64,000 bases of DNA from Cyanoderma ruficeps. Its lineage: Eukaryota; Chordata; Aves; Passeriformes; Timaliidae. The translations under genes were made by a program, and so were the position numbers. Below the pieces are notes generated by a model, which did not search any database, was not told where the DNA came from, and was given only the letters and a program-made list of their open reading frames with translations. Every line of letters starts with the position of its first letter. The first letter of the stretch is position 1. Location: positions 6,313,117-6,377,116 of the forward strand of contig VZDJ01000063.1 of NCBI GenBank assembly GCA_008694505.1. Reading direction: 5' to 3'. Positions 10,488 to 22,171 of this stretch are shown piece after piece.

Positions 10488-13400
10488 AGATGGAATGTAT
10501 GGACACTAAAAAGAGCCTGCTGGGCTCCCAAGGGAAAATAGAACTCCTGGCATGGGATAAACTGCTGCAACTTCTTAAATATATATCCCCTGAGCTCTTC
10601 CCAGAGGGATGGGAAATGGCATCACTTTGAGGTGGCAGTGAAGACTCCACTGCAACCACAGCAGGTCTGAGATTTGATCTGCTGGGTTTTCAGTTTTCCA
10701 GGGACTGGGGCAGGACAGGTCCACTCTCATCCATCAGACACAGGGTAAAAAATAAGGCATGTCAAGGGATATTAATCAGCTATGAAAGAAATCTAGAATA
10801 AATATGAAACCAGGCAAAACACTTGCCCAGTGCCACACTTCTCCTGCATGCAGCAAGAGGAAAGGAAAGGCAATTCCTTGTGGAGTTTACCCTTTCCAAT
10901 CTCACACACTGTCCTGGACAGAAGGGCCCTCCCCATGCTGCTGCTGTAGAGCTGCTCTGAGACACAAATCACAGGGGATCCAGCTGGTGCCTCTCTGGAG
11001 ATGAAAAACCTTGATCTAAGTGCAATCAGAAATGCACAACTTGGAAAGATCCCTCTTTCAATCCCTGATCCCAGGCGGAGCTGCCAACGCTGGCCACTGT
11101 TGTATAACTGCTGGAGTCTGTTTAACTCCTAAGCCAAGTCTATTTGATGCCTAAGCCTGTTGAGACACAAAATCTCAGAGTTCTATCAGAGACACTTCCC
11201 TCAGATTTTCCTGTATTAAGCTGCAAATGTTTTCTCAAGTGGTCTCACCCTCTTATTTCCTCTAAATGTGTAAGAAGGTCAATCTTCATAAGCAATGAAA
11301 TATTTATAAAAACTTCTTAGATGCAGCCCCTGGAGACCCCATTAGGCAAAAACAACTTCTGAGTGTCTGCAAACAGAATGTTTTCATGGAATTAAAATAT
11401 CTGAGGTTATTAAAAACGAAGCAGGAACACCCCTGCATGCGGCTGCAGGCAGAGCAGGGCCTCGGGCACTGGGGATTGGCACAGAGCACAGAACATCCTG
11501 GATTTCTCCATGGGCTCCATTTGCCACCTGTGGGGTTTCTGGTTGGAATTTCCTGGGTTTGTCTTTTGTCTCTAAAGCTCCCTATGCTGAGAAACTTCCA
11601 CGGTCCTTGGATTCCAGGCCATGGAAATCACGGCCTTCAGATAAACAGTGTTGAACTTTAAAGACTGAAGCCACTGGGCTGAAAACTGCTTCTCACCCTA
11701 GCTGAGTGAAGCCTGGATTGTATTTTTTTTTTCTTTTACAATACAGAATCTATGTCACTTGGAATGACATTTGGGAAGACATGGGAGAAACACAGAGGTA
11801 CTGCCAGATTTGCTTCATGGATTTCTTTCCTGTAGGTTTTTTTGCTTTCATGAGGACCTCAATTGCTTCTCCTTTGGGGGACATGACTTTCAGTCTCTGG
11901 AGTTTCAGGAAACAACATCGAACACAGCACTAAGCAGAGGCTCTCAAACCAACAGCCACAGGCACAGGGAGCTGTTCTCTCACCAGACTTACAAGGGGTA
12001 GGAAATTACAAAGAGTGAGAGCTTGCAAAGTCCCTGTGTTCAGTAACTGTGCCCACAGCTGGGGAGTGCCCAAACCTGGCTGGGAGCGTGGATTGGCTCA
12101 GGCAATCACATTCCTCCTGCAAGCTTGTCCCAAAGGGAGGTTATCAGGCCATTCCCAACGAAACAGGGCACAGGACAGAGCTCCCTGTATTCCCCTGATG
12201 GACACATACTCCAGGGACTGAGAACTAGAAAATAAATGAGCAGAATCTGTTACTGACTCCCATCTATGACTTCTGGACACCAAGAGACAAAGCACAGAGT
12301 TCTGCCAGCACACCTCTGGTGGGAATCCAAACCACAGCCCCTCCACGGAGAGCTGGCAGGGTCAGCCCAGCCTGGATGCATCTGGCTCAGCACACACAGA
12401 GCCTCCATTATGGCATGCTGCTGATGGAATGGCTATGATGTTGTTTGGGGAAAACAGCCCATTCCAGGAGCACGTGTGATGTCCTGCTCTTGCTCCCAGA
12501 GCTCCATCCCTGGACAACCTCACCTTGAGCTCTGCAATCCCTGGGGCTTTGGTTTTCCCAAGGAAAGGAAATAACTGTGGTGCAGCCACAAGGAAATTAA
12601 AACGATCTTGGGGTGCACAACTTATCCCTTCTAAATTCAATTTCCATAAAAAAATATGGCATAAATGAAACATTTCCTTAATAAAAGCAATTGCAAGGCT
12701 GGGTTAAATGCCTGCGGGCACAGGTTCCTGTTAACACTACACTGCTGACAAAATCTAATTACAAACAGCAGCAATTCCTGGCACAGACACCTCCAGGTAC
12801 CATAAACCAGGCCCCAAGCAAAGAGGTTTGATGGAAAAAGAGTTTGAAGACATATCTGAGTGACTCTACAAAAAGTAACTTTTGGAGCATTTCAGGACCA
12901 GGCAGAGGATTTTGGACTCCTTGTTTTGTTTCAAATTTCTGAGACTTGGCTCTCACTGAGCTACACAGTGCTTGGAGGGAAGTACCTGGAAGTACCTCCA
13001 GAGCACACTGAGTTGTTGCCCATGAAATCCTAACTTTTAAAAAGGGGAAGGGGAAGAGGGGACAGTCTGGTTATTCACAGAAGTGTGCTGTAAGGAATTA
13101 TCGTAAAGAAAAAGCTACGAGTCAAACAGATCCCAAATAATTCATTTAAATCTCAGAGTGGCTGAATGTTGTGCAAAAAGCAGTGCCACACACACGGTGT
13201 AGGAATTTGAAAGCTTCCAGTCCAAATAGTGCTGGCTACTTTGCTCAGTCTGCTCAGCCAAACACACACAGAAATAAAACACAAAACCCCCTCAGTTTCT
13301 TTAGCTCATGGCAAACATTAAGCTCAGAGTTCTGAGTGACACGGGTGCTGTATCAGCAGCACCATCAACCAAATGAAAGGTGTCACTCAGCCTGACCAAT

Positions 13401-14684
13401 TTATGGGGGGGGAAAAGTCTGAGAAGATTCCTTCTCTTCACATTTGCAAATCTGGGTACTAGAGTTGGAAGGCTCAGTGGCTCTTAGGAAAAGCAAGGAG
13501 CAAAGAGAGGCAGGAAATAGGAAGTGGTTTAAGTCCAAGTCTCCTACAAAAAAAAGCCAAGGAGCTGAGCCAGCACACAGGGAGCTTTGGTACATTCTGA
13601 CAGCTATAGAGCCTTACCCTGGCAGGGCAAGGAGCAGGGGAATTCTCAAAAGGGTTCAGCACAAGGGCTGGAGATGCTGAGCACCCCCTTGTGCTGCTGA
13701 CTGAGAGCTCGGGTTGCACTGAGCTCCCAGGGCACAGACTCCAGACGTGGCACGGGCAAAGTCATTCCTAGAAAGTCCAGATGCTGATTTTGTGTGGTTA
13801 ATAATTTACTGGCCATGACTGAAGAAATGCATGTAACCTCCTAAAACTCCTCTGTCGACTGCAGACTGCTCTGTGGCTTCTGTCAGCATCCAAGTGAGCA
13901 TTACGTGTCCCTGCACCTGATGAAAGATTTATCCAAGTCTGCCTCACATACCCACAGGTCTGCCTCAGAAACATGGAACAAAGGTCTACAATATTATCCA
14001 GGTAAAAGTTCAGAGTCAATATGCACTCACTTTGACAACAGATATTCCTTTATAGTCGAATGATTCTTTTTAAAGGTACACGAAAGAAAAAACAGGAAAT
14101 AAATGGTTAAATCTTCTTTGCTAACCCTACCCTCATAGTAAAGGGTATGTCCTAGGAATTATTAGCAATAGTTTGGAACACTTTTAGCACCAAAAAATGC
14201 AAGACACTCCTTTTATTACTGGCCTCATTTCTCCGCTTGGTAGGAAATGCACAAGAGGTTTAAAAACGTTTATCTCAAAAGTTCTACTGGGATGTTCCCC
14301 ACCCCACTCCCAGCCAATTCCCTACACCTCATTAATGTGGCTTTCAGAATGATTTCCTCACTGCAAAAAAGATCTTCCCAAAGGCCACAGGTTAATCTCT
14401 AGGTGGAGAACCACAGTTTGAATTATCCTGAGCTTTAAAATCTGTCATGGAAGACCGCCTGCAAAAAAATACAACCACCTCCCCCCACTTTGAACTACCT
14501 CTGAAGATTCTGCCAAGAACCCCTGTTAAACTGGAATCTGAATCATTCTTTATTGCCACAGCAGCACTCGGTGCCACGCTGCAGGCGCCCTTCCGGCCGG
14601 GTTTTGTTTTATCCTGATGACTGTAGCAAACAAAAAGGATCTCAGAGCAAGCCCAGAGGGTCTCTGAGGCTGTGCACTACTTAC

Positions 14685-15000
14685 CCCTCCTACAATGCTC
14701 TGTTCTTTCCATGGATGGGCTCCCTAGCCAAGGCCTAGCGGCTCCAGGTCTCTCCGTAGCTTCCCAGCAGCCGATTGAGAAAACCTTGCCAGCATCAGCT
14801 CCGGCGTGCGGAGCCCCAGGCCGGGGGATCACAGGCGGCTGCCCACGGCGGGGTCGCTGGCTCCGCTCCCGGAGCTGCTGCAGCCCAGCGCTCCCAGGGC
14901 CAGCGCCGGGGCTCTGCCCCCCGCCGCCGCCGCCGCGCTGCCCATTTCATGCTCCATTGGCACCGCCGAGAAAGCCGCCGTGTTCCTGCCGCTCCCGCTC
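14685..15000 (-). ncRNA. Candidate alternative first exon ending at a GTAAGT donor (right bound approximate)
   Basis: This is an inferred 5' untranslated exon on the minus strand inside the CpG island. The only sharp edge is its 3' end at 14685, followed by GTAAGTAG. The 5' edge is a guess. It contains a closed 42-codon reading frame and a late ATG at 14710-14712 that reads nine codons to the donor. Spliced to the exon at 328, that late ATG would be out of frame with PX and stop quickly. A PX-frame protein could therefore not start here, and translation would have to begin at a later Met, as expected for the PX-less isoform. No transcript evidence is available to me. Confidence 0.35.
14829..14957 (-). 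other. Short open reading frame in CpG island, possible uORF (42 codons)
   Basis: On the minus strand an ATG at 14955-14957, just after CCA, opens a frame reading MEHEMGSAAAAAGGRAPAL and ending GSRL before a TGA at 14829-14831. A second in-frame ATG lies at 14943-14945. The five-alanine run comes from a (GCG)5 tract. It stops well before the donor at 14684, so it cannot be the coding start of ARHGAP32. If the CpG island is transcribed on this strand it would act as an upstream ORF. The composition is low-complexity Ala/Gly/Ser, and I recognise no protein family. Confidence 0.3.
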
Positions 15001-15856
15001 GCTCTCACATTGGGAAGGTCCCGCGGGATGAGCCGTGGAGTTTAGCGGGAGCCAAGAGAAACAGGGAGGCAGGGAATGCATGCAGGGATTGTGCTCACAG
15101 CGGCACACGCGGCTGCACAGCCCGAAAGCAGAGCAGAGAAATGACAGCAACTGCCAGCACATGTCTGAGAGCCAGCACAGTTCGGGAGAGCTGATTCCTT
15201 GCCGTCCCTGCTTTCCCACTGCTGTCAGCCGACTCCGGGCTAAAGTTCCATGGAATTCCCCTGCAGCCCCCGGTGCCGCACAGCTGGGATCAGTGCAGGA
15301 TGTGAGCCCAGTGCCAAAGCACAGGGGGCTCTGTTCGCTGCACAGCCCCCACAGAAAACAAGCATTTAATGATGAAAAGTTTGCTGTCAAAGCCTTCCCT
15401 GGCCAGTGAACAGCCTGAACACACACGCCTGTGTGTCTGAGGGGTCCCTGTGCGACAGAGTGAACGAGACTCATCTGCAACATCCAGTACTGCAGATCGT
15501 TATTCACTGCCTGGGTTTTAGCATTCAGCACCTGAGACCCGATCAACACTGACAGGGCCATCACCCCCTTCCCCACAGACCCAAAAACTTGGGGTCAATG
15601 TGGGTTTCGATTTTTAAATTTGAGTGGTAATTTACCAGAGCGATTAGTCTCAGGAACACCACACCTCATTCTACTGCTACTGCAATTCCACACCACTTCT
15701 GCCAAGCCAGAATATCCAAGCTTAGTCCTTTCTCTGCAGAAAGAGGCATTGTGGCAATCAGTAGCCATGGAAGTGGTTTTATCTCAGCCACCCTGCCCCT
15801 GTCTGGTGATGATTTCACCACCAAAGGGAAGGTGAAACTGGCTCCCTCCTCTCCTT

Positions 15857-15928
15857 GGTAATATGGAAATATTACCATATTTATGGTAATAAATATTACC
15901 ATCCTTATGGTAGTATGGAAATATTAAG
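15857..15928. repeat. Cluster of short palindromes
   Basis: GGTAATATGGAAATATTACC (15857-15876) is nearly self-complementary. ATGGTAATAAATATTACCAT follows at 15883-15902, and a third degenerate unit CTTATGGTAGTATGGAAATA at 15904-15923. Stable hairpins are possible on either strand. No transposon ends are evident around it. Confidence 0.6.
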
Positions 15929-17480
15929 ATCTGACACTTCCCCAGCACAACCTCGTGCTTTTATTACATTTGGTCACAGAGGTCCCTTGTCAAATTCAGG
16001 TGCAATTCCTGCAGTCCGAATCAGGGAAACTGTAGAGCAACGTCAGTTCTCAGAAGCTGCAGGTCCCTGCCAGAGCCTTCATCTTCCACAAGCCACCAAG
16101 AGCTTTTACCTTGAATATGTCAGAAGTCAGTCTTGCTTTTCACTTATTATTTTACTGTACATGATGGGCACTGTGCTTCAGACTGCCAGTGTCAGAGATG
16201 GGCTGGGCAGCCCAAAAATGCCAGAGAATGATCACCTCAGCACCCAGCAGGGTTAGCAGAGTGGTCTGGTTCAGTGACAGCACACAGAAGGAACTTCCCA
16301 TAAGTTCACACTTTAAATCTGCAGAGAACAGATTTTCCAAGTCTCTTGTCCACTTTTCAGATTTATTTCTCAAGCATGGCAGCGAGGGGACAGAGAGTTC
16401 TGCCCGTTCCAGCCCTGATACCTCTGCTCCTGCCCACGGGCAATTCTCCCAGTTTTCCCCATTTGTTGCCTACATTGACAACAAACTCCTGTCTATTTTA
16501 TGTGTCCCTTGTCCATACCCTACATGGCGGTGTAACACAAACACCCTTGAGGCAACTTCACATGGCTGTGAAGACAATTAATCAGCTTTTCTTCCTCACA
16601 GATGACGAGTGCAGCACAGCATGTACAGGAATATACACTTTTAGTGCAGGAACATAGATTTTTAGGGTAGTAAAATGGATTTTTACTATAGGAACATAAA
16701 CTTTTCAAGCCTTCTTCATCAGCTGATAGCGATTCCCCCTCTTCAAAGTTTCAAAATTTCTCTTTATTCTTTCAGCTCTGAAAATACCCTTGAGAATTTT
16801 TAATGCTCAATGCAAGCTGTTTAAAGAACTGAAAATTAGAATTGTTAGAAAGAAACTCCATTTCTTTCCTACCCAATGTCTATTTCTCCCAAACCTTGGA
16901 AATTTCCTGTGCAATAAACTGTCAAGGAGGCCTTTAACTGTTACAGTGAGCTGGAAAACTTATCAAAAGATGCCACTGGTTGCTGTACTTCCAGGTATGA
17001 CAAGCTGGGAAAATTTATGAGATGGCTTCTCATATCCCCAAATAAATGAGACTGTCGGGGTGCTGAAACACGAAGAAATAAACATTTAGGGAATGTTTAT
17101 GAAGGAAATCAGTGCCTATAAATTACAGAGCTTGGGCCACCCCTGGAGCAGCCTTATTTAGTGCAAACGGTATAATCAGCAAGAAGGAGCCTTCCATGTG
17201 CTGCTCTCCCCTCAGTGTCCCTCAGCCCATCTGATTCCCAATCCCCTCCTGAACCTGGTTGTTTCTGATAAAATTGGAAAGCAATTCCTGACACAAAACT
17301 GGTGCCACTACACATCACTATGCGCAGCCTGGCCCGTCATGGACAAAGGGATTACAGAAAGTGACAATGAAGAAAATCTGTTCTGAGGAGGGAAATATAT
17401 TTGCTGAGGCCAAAAGCATCCTGAAATGACCTGCAAGAGGCAAGAGAGGGATGTCTGAGTGTGGTCCCTACCACACATTA

Positions 17481-17532
17481 TCATAGAATTATTAAGGTTA
17501 GAAAAGACTTCCAAGACATCAAGTCCAACCTT
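17481..17532 (-). mobile_element. Short CR1 3'-end remnant
   Basis: TCATAGAATTATTAAGGTTA, then GAAAAGACTTCCAAGACATC and AAGTCCAACC: just the antisense terminal 50 bases of an older CR1 subfamily. Confidence 0.65.
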
Positions 17533-19136
17533 TGAGTGAAGAATCAGCATTTATGGTTTATAAACACGTGGAGCTGAAAAGTATTTTACCAGTGTAAGAC
17601 CAGCCTCATCACAAATTTTGTTCCTTTTGATAAACGAGTTCTGGTACTTGATCATGTAATTCCTACCAGAGAGCTGATTTCCTTCTAAGTAGGAAAAATC
17701 ACACCAGTAAATAAGCAAAATATTCTCATTGTCTCTACTGACAAATCACATTTTAATCAGCCACAATATGGACTATTTCTAAATTGAGTTCATTAAATAA
17801 AATCATCGTTCTCATCCTCACAAACAACAACATCCAGCTCTCACTGGCACAGGAAGATCAGAATCCTGGTTGAATTTCCAACTCTGAAACAATTTCTCTT
17901 TGATCTCCTTGGTATAATGGGTGTTTATGGCCTTAGGGATGAGCTGGGGCAGTTTGGGAGTGCACAACATGCTTTACACCCCACCAGGTTCATGTCTCCA
18001 TTGTGAAGTTCCCTAAAGGAACAAAGCAAAATTTTCCTTGAACTTGCGTTGACTCCTTCCCAAAGAAATCACCACAAGTTTCCCAGGAAAGTCAGGTCCA
18101 GCGGCTCTGTTGGAGCAGAGAGTACCATCCAGGAATAACACTGTGTATCTGCCACAGCCAAACCCTTACAGGCACCACCAGCACCAGGCACTCGCTGTCC
18201 CCTCGCCCCACAGTGCTGAACTGAGCAGGTGACCAAAAATCCCTTCTGGCTGCAAACCAACCTCTGCTTCCAACACACATTCCCATCAAACTGCAGATCC
18301 ACCACTGCAGAACCAGCACACCCAGAGCATCTCCACAGGAAACCACCTCCAGCCACTGGCTGACGGAGCCTGGTGGATGCAATGCCAGACGTGGAGAAGG
18401 GCCCCTGGATACTCCGGGCACACGTGGCCTCCTGTGTCAGCCCTTCCACCACAGCCCTGCCCACAGGGGGCACAGCAAGTGCCTTCCCCTTGCTCACAGC
18501 AAAGCCAACCCAGCCAAGGATGGCTCAACACAGCAACTTCAGGGCTCTGGCTGGGGTCTGCCACGGCTGGTAATTTAAAAAAGAATAAAAATGCCCCTGG
18601 ATTCTCCAGCTTTCCACAAAATACACATTTTTCAAAGTCCTCAGCCAAATCTGAAGCATTTCAAACACTCTGAATGGCTCGAGTTTAATTTCTTGTTGTT
18701 TGGGCCTGTGTTAATAACATGTAAATAAAGGCAGCTGGTGTTACCTCTCTCTATTTTCATTTCACACTCTATTACAGCCTGATTTCACAATGAATTGAAA
18801 GCAAAGGAAGATTATTCAGAAATGAATCCTCTCTGCCAAGTCTAGTCAAAACCTGGGGAGACCCAGCCCCCCTTCTGGCAGCATCCGGAATCCAACACCT
18901 TGAATACAACACAATGACCCCAAAACAGTGCTGGAAAAGGAAATCAAACCCCTCACAATGCTCATTCCTCAGCACAGGAGAGGGGAGGATTCTTCTGTCC
19001 TCCTGGCAGTAAAACTGTATCCTTTCGTGTGCAGAATTTAGGAGACCAAAGTACCAACAAAGACAGACAATGAAGAAATGCTTCTCCTGCACCCAAACTA
19101 TCCAAAAACAGCCCCCAAGGAACAGCCCAGCCATGT

Positions 19137-19609
19137 TCAAACACCTCCAGTCTGGTGCAGGAGGCATTTGTCCCAGTGTGGAGCCAGGACTGTATCCCAT
19201 GAGCCATGAAAGCACAGCAGGAACAACCGTATATAAACACCTGACAACCTCTGGACGTGCTCTGAACCCCAAAAACTCACTGATCACACACACATAAATT
19301 GTACAAAGTCAACCCACGACCACAGAAATCTCCTCCTTGGACTGTGTCACTGTTTCTCCTGCCCTTTTTTGCACCCTAGCCCATCCTCACTCCCAAGAAA
19401 CCTCAAGCAGGCATCAAGGTGAGAATTTTGAAAACTGGAAGTTCACAATGCTATCACAACCATCTCCACCAAATCAAAAAAATCATCAAATCCCAGAATG
19501 TTTTGGGCTGGAAGGGACATGAAATTCCATCTCATTCCATAGGCAGGGACACCTGCCAGTATCCCAGGTTGCTCCAAGCACTGTCCAACCACCTGAACAC
19601 TTCCAGGGA
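19137..19609 (+). repeat. Local duplication, copy 1 (uninterrupted)
   Basis: Starts TCAAACACCTCCAGTCTGG and matches the copy at 21294 almost without gaps. By hand count about 24 mismatches occur in the first 314 aligned bases, near 92% identity. The match continues through GTTCACAATG and CATCTCCACC into the antisense CR1 end, and stops after ACTTCCAGGGAT. Because the shared block contains both unique sequence and the same CR1 junction, it looks like a duplication of a host segment rather than two insertions of one transposon. A less likely alternative is an unrecognised interspersed repeat. Confidence 0.8.
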
Positions 19610-19645
19610 TGGGGCAGCCACAGCTCCTCTGGGCAGAAATGCATC
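19480..19645 (-). mobile_element. CR1 LINE 3' end at the edge of duplication copy 1
   Basis: AAATCCCAGAATGTTTTGGG, CTGGAAGGGACATGAAATTC, GGCAGGGACACCTGCCAGTA and GGGGCAGCCACAGCTCCTCT, read antisense. Its left two thirds are shared with the copy at 22061. Confidence 0.8.
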
Positions 19646-21625
19646 TGTTTGGAGCTGCCTGGAAGTAGATGCAGGTAGGAGAGCGCTGCTGTGCTGAATT
19701 TCCACAGCAGGACAATCCTGAGAGCCCTCTGCACACTAGATGGCATTGCACTACAGGGATCAGGACAGGATCCTGGAACAACAGCAGAATCATCCTCCTG
19801 TTCCTGCAGCCCCGGGTTTTCATGAGAGTAAAGCCCAGCACAACTGTGTGAATATTTACAGGGCCAAGACAATGGAGACAGCTCTGGAAGAGGAACCAGC
19901 ACTTGGTGGCCTCAGGCTAAAACAAAGAGGCAATTAAATTAAAGGACCTGCCTGATTTATTAATTTATTTAAAAGAGAAGTCGCCTTGCCACAAAACAAA
20001 GCATCCTTTCTTTCACTGCCTCCCCCACAACCAAGCAGGATTCTTCCCTTGGCTGTTGCCAATCAATGAGCACAGCCACGGCGTTCCCCATCAGCCTACC
20101 AGGGGACCATAATTTATATTTATTTGGCTCATTCAAGAACCACTTACACAGAAAAGCCATGTGAATGCACCAGGAATGAGGTTTTCTACAGCGTTTGTCC
20201 ATCATTTTTTCACAGGTTCAGTTTATGTGCTGGTGACATAGATAAGGATATAAACCACTCAAATCCATAACACATTTAAGCTTATTGAGAAGTGCATTCA
20301 TTCACAGTCAAAAACATAAGACTAAGGCAGTGAATATATATTTTTTATACAGCTCTGTAAAATGTATACAGTTTTTATCTTCCTGCATATGGTATTTCAC
20401 AAAACTGCTGACTTTCAAGGAAAGTGCATTAAAATCAGAGTTAGTTATGACTGTCTTTTTTTCTCTGAGCTCCAAAATCCATTACATTCTGTGGGAGGCC
20501 AGTGACAGTTTTACTCATAGTCTACTTTTCCATTTGCTGGAAACAAGCACATTATTCCTCTGAGGGAACTGAAAATTGATACAGCCCTGTCATTCCAAGC
20601 TATTAAGTCTCTTACTCACTTCTTCTCTTCTCTCCCCTACTAAATCAATATTAACTTTTTTCCCATACTGATTAGAATCAAAGTCACTGGAAAAAATGCC
20701 TTATATACCTGAGATATCAGCAGGAGTGCCAAGGGAGGAGAAAACAGAACCCCCAGCAACAGTGATTTCGATGGAGGGAAGCAGGCTGTGGCAGTGAGCA
20801 GCTTAATTGGCTTAAGGGACTCATTGATCCTGTCTCACTGTCACATGTTCTAAGCACCTTTTCTACTTAGAGTGCAGATACATTTATGCTGTGATTTCTC
20901 AGCCTCCTGTCATCCATAGAGAGGTATTTGTGTGATCTGAACTGTGCTGTGCTGAGTAAGATTTGGGATTTTTCACGTACAGAGGAGCAGGACCAAGAAT
21001 TGAACTCCTGGAGCAAAGGCAGGACAAAGTACACAAGGGAGAAACAAACAGGGACTGGACAGCCTTGGAGCAGGAGCCTGGCTGCACCACATGTGGAGGT
21101 GCAGGATGTGAATAAAGCTGAATTCCCATCAGGAAGTGCACTCCTGGCTCTCCTGGGAGCACCTCTGTTGGAGCACAGCCCCACCAGACCCTTCCCACAA
21201 GCAGGACTCAGTGCTGGGCGAGGAAGGAAGGCTGGAGGAAGCAGCACCAACATTCCTGACACTGCACAGGGGGGACACTCTCCCCTCCCAGAATCAAACA
21301 CCTCCAGTCTGGTGCAGGAGGCATTTGCCTCAGTGTGGAGGCAGGACTGTATCCCATGAGCCATGAAAGCACAGCACTAACAACTGTATATAAACACCTG
21401 ACAACCTCTGGACGTGCTCTGAACCCCAAAAACTCACTGATCACACACACATAAATTGTACCAAGTCAACCCATGACCACAGAAATCTCCTCCTTGGACT
21501 GTGTCACTGTCTCTCCTGCCCTTTTCTACACGCCAGCCAACCCTCATTCCTAAGAAACCCCAAGCAGGCATCAAGATAAGAATTGTGAAAATTGGAAGTT
21601 CATGATGCGAAAATTTTGTTAGAAC

Positions 21626-22035
21626 TGTCGTAGTTGAGGCAGTCATGACACACAAGGGGACACAGGAAAAGTTCAGAAGGCTCAGAAGGGCCCTTTATTA
21701 TGGCCCCATGCTGTATTTTACACAGTTTTTACAAGCCTCGAGGGCAACTTCTAATTGGTTAATAGCTTTCTTGTAAATTATTCTATCGGTTAGTAAAAGA
21801 CATTTTACTTGCCCATCAAATCCATCTATTCTGGGATTGTTTACATATTTTCTTTACTGATTTTCATGGGACGAATCCCTTGTTATTACAGGTGCACTTA
21901 TTTTTAACCCTCAGAATAGACTGTCGTGTTAAAGGAACTTCCCATTCTCAAAAGAGCTTCACATGGGAACTTACAGATTTCTTGTTAGCTGCACTTAGAA
22001 GAAATGACAGGCCAGCTTTTTACCCTATTCCTACA
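21626..22035 (-). mobile_element. ERVK-type solo LTR with 6-bp target-site duplication
   Basis: A 410-bp element is bounded by TGTCGTAGTTG on the left and CTATTCCTACA on the right. It is flanked by the identical hexamer TAGAAC at 21620-21625 and 22036-22041; six bases is typical of ERVK (beta-like) integrases. Orientation is minus: read that way it starts TGTAGGAATAGGG, has an AACCAATTAG CCAAT box and an AATAAAGGGCCC polyadenylation signal (21694-21699), and ends CTACGACA. No internal retroviral region is present. It sits inside the second copy of a local duplication and is absent from the first copy. Confidence 0.88.
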
Positions 22036-22060
22036 TAGAACCACCTCCACCATATCATAA

Positions 22061-22171
22061 AACCATGAAATCCCAGAGTGGAAGGAAACTTAAATCCCAT
22101 CTCATTCCACATCTTCCACTATCCCAGGTTGCTCCAAGCTCCCTCCAACCACTCGAACACTTCCAGGGATC
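22061..22171 (-). mobile_element. CR1 LINE 3' end, truncated in duplication copy 2
   Basis: AACCATGAAATCCCAGAGTG, GAAGGAAACTTAAATCCC and TATCCCAGGTTGCTCCAAGC. It has small deletions relative to copy 1, and the match is lost after CTTCCAGGGAT where the duplication ends. Confidence 0.75.

Larger units (their letters stand above)
14550..15270 (-). promoter_or_regulatory. Intragenic CpG island, candidate internal ARHGAP32 promoter
   Basis: The local composition changes abruptly. CpG is frequent, including a run of five GCG codons on the minus strand, whereas the surrounding intron is CpG-poor and AT-rich. A CCAAT motif lies on the minus strand near 14956-14960, and GC-rich CCCGCTC/CGGGAGC elements lie on either side. 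A consensus minus-strand splice donor (AGGAGGG then GTAAGTAG) follows at 14684. Together these suggest a first exon running from about 15.0-15.1 kb down to 14685 that splices leftward to the PX exon at 328. ARHGAP32 is known to have a shorter isoform lacking the PX and SH3 parts, so an internal promoter here is plausible, but the strand and start site are inferred. It could also drive an antisense or non-coding RNA. Confidence 0.6.
21294..22171 (+). repeat. Local duplication, copy 2 (split by an LTR)
   Basis: This is the same block as at 19137, displaced by 2157 bp in direct orientation. It is interrupted at 21626-22035 by the ERVK-type solo LTR and resumes at CCACCTCCACC, running into the same CR1 end until ACTTCCAGGGAT near 22171. 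Copy 1 has no LTR at the matching point (around 19455-19465), so the LTR came after the duplication. Right of the break the CR1 is cut off, whereas copy 1 continues into GGGGCAGCCACAG. Confidence 0.8.

Noticed and set aside
14947..15576. 209-codon minus-strand frame over the CpG island
   Set aside because: Long frames are expected in GC-rich DNA. The protein has no domain, and plus-strand frames of similar size overlap it.
18772..19293. Minus-strand frame sharing a start peptide with one at 21208-21450
   Set aside because: The similarity comes from the local DNA duplication. Substitutions show no coding bias that I can see, and the frames diverge outside the shared block.
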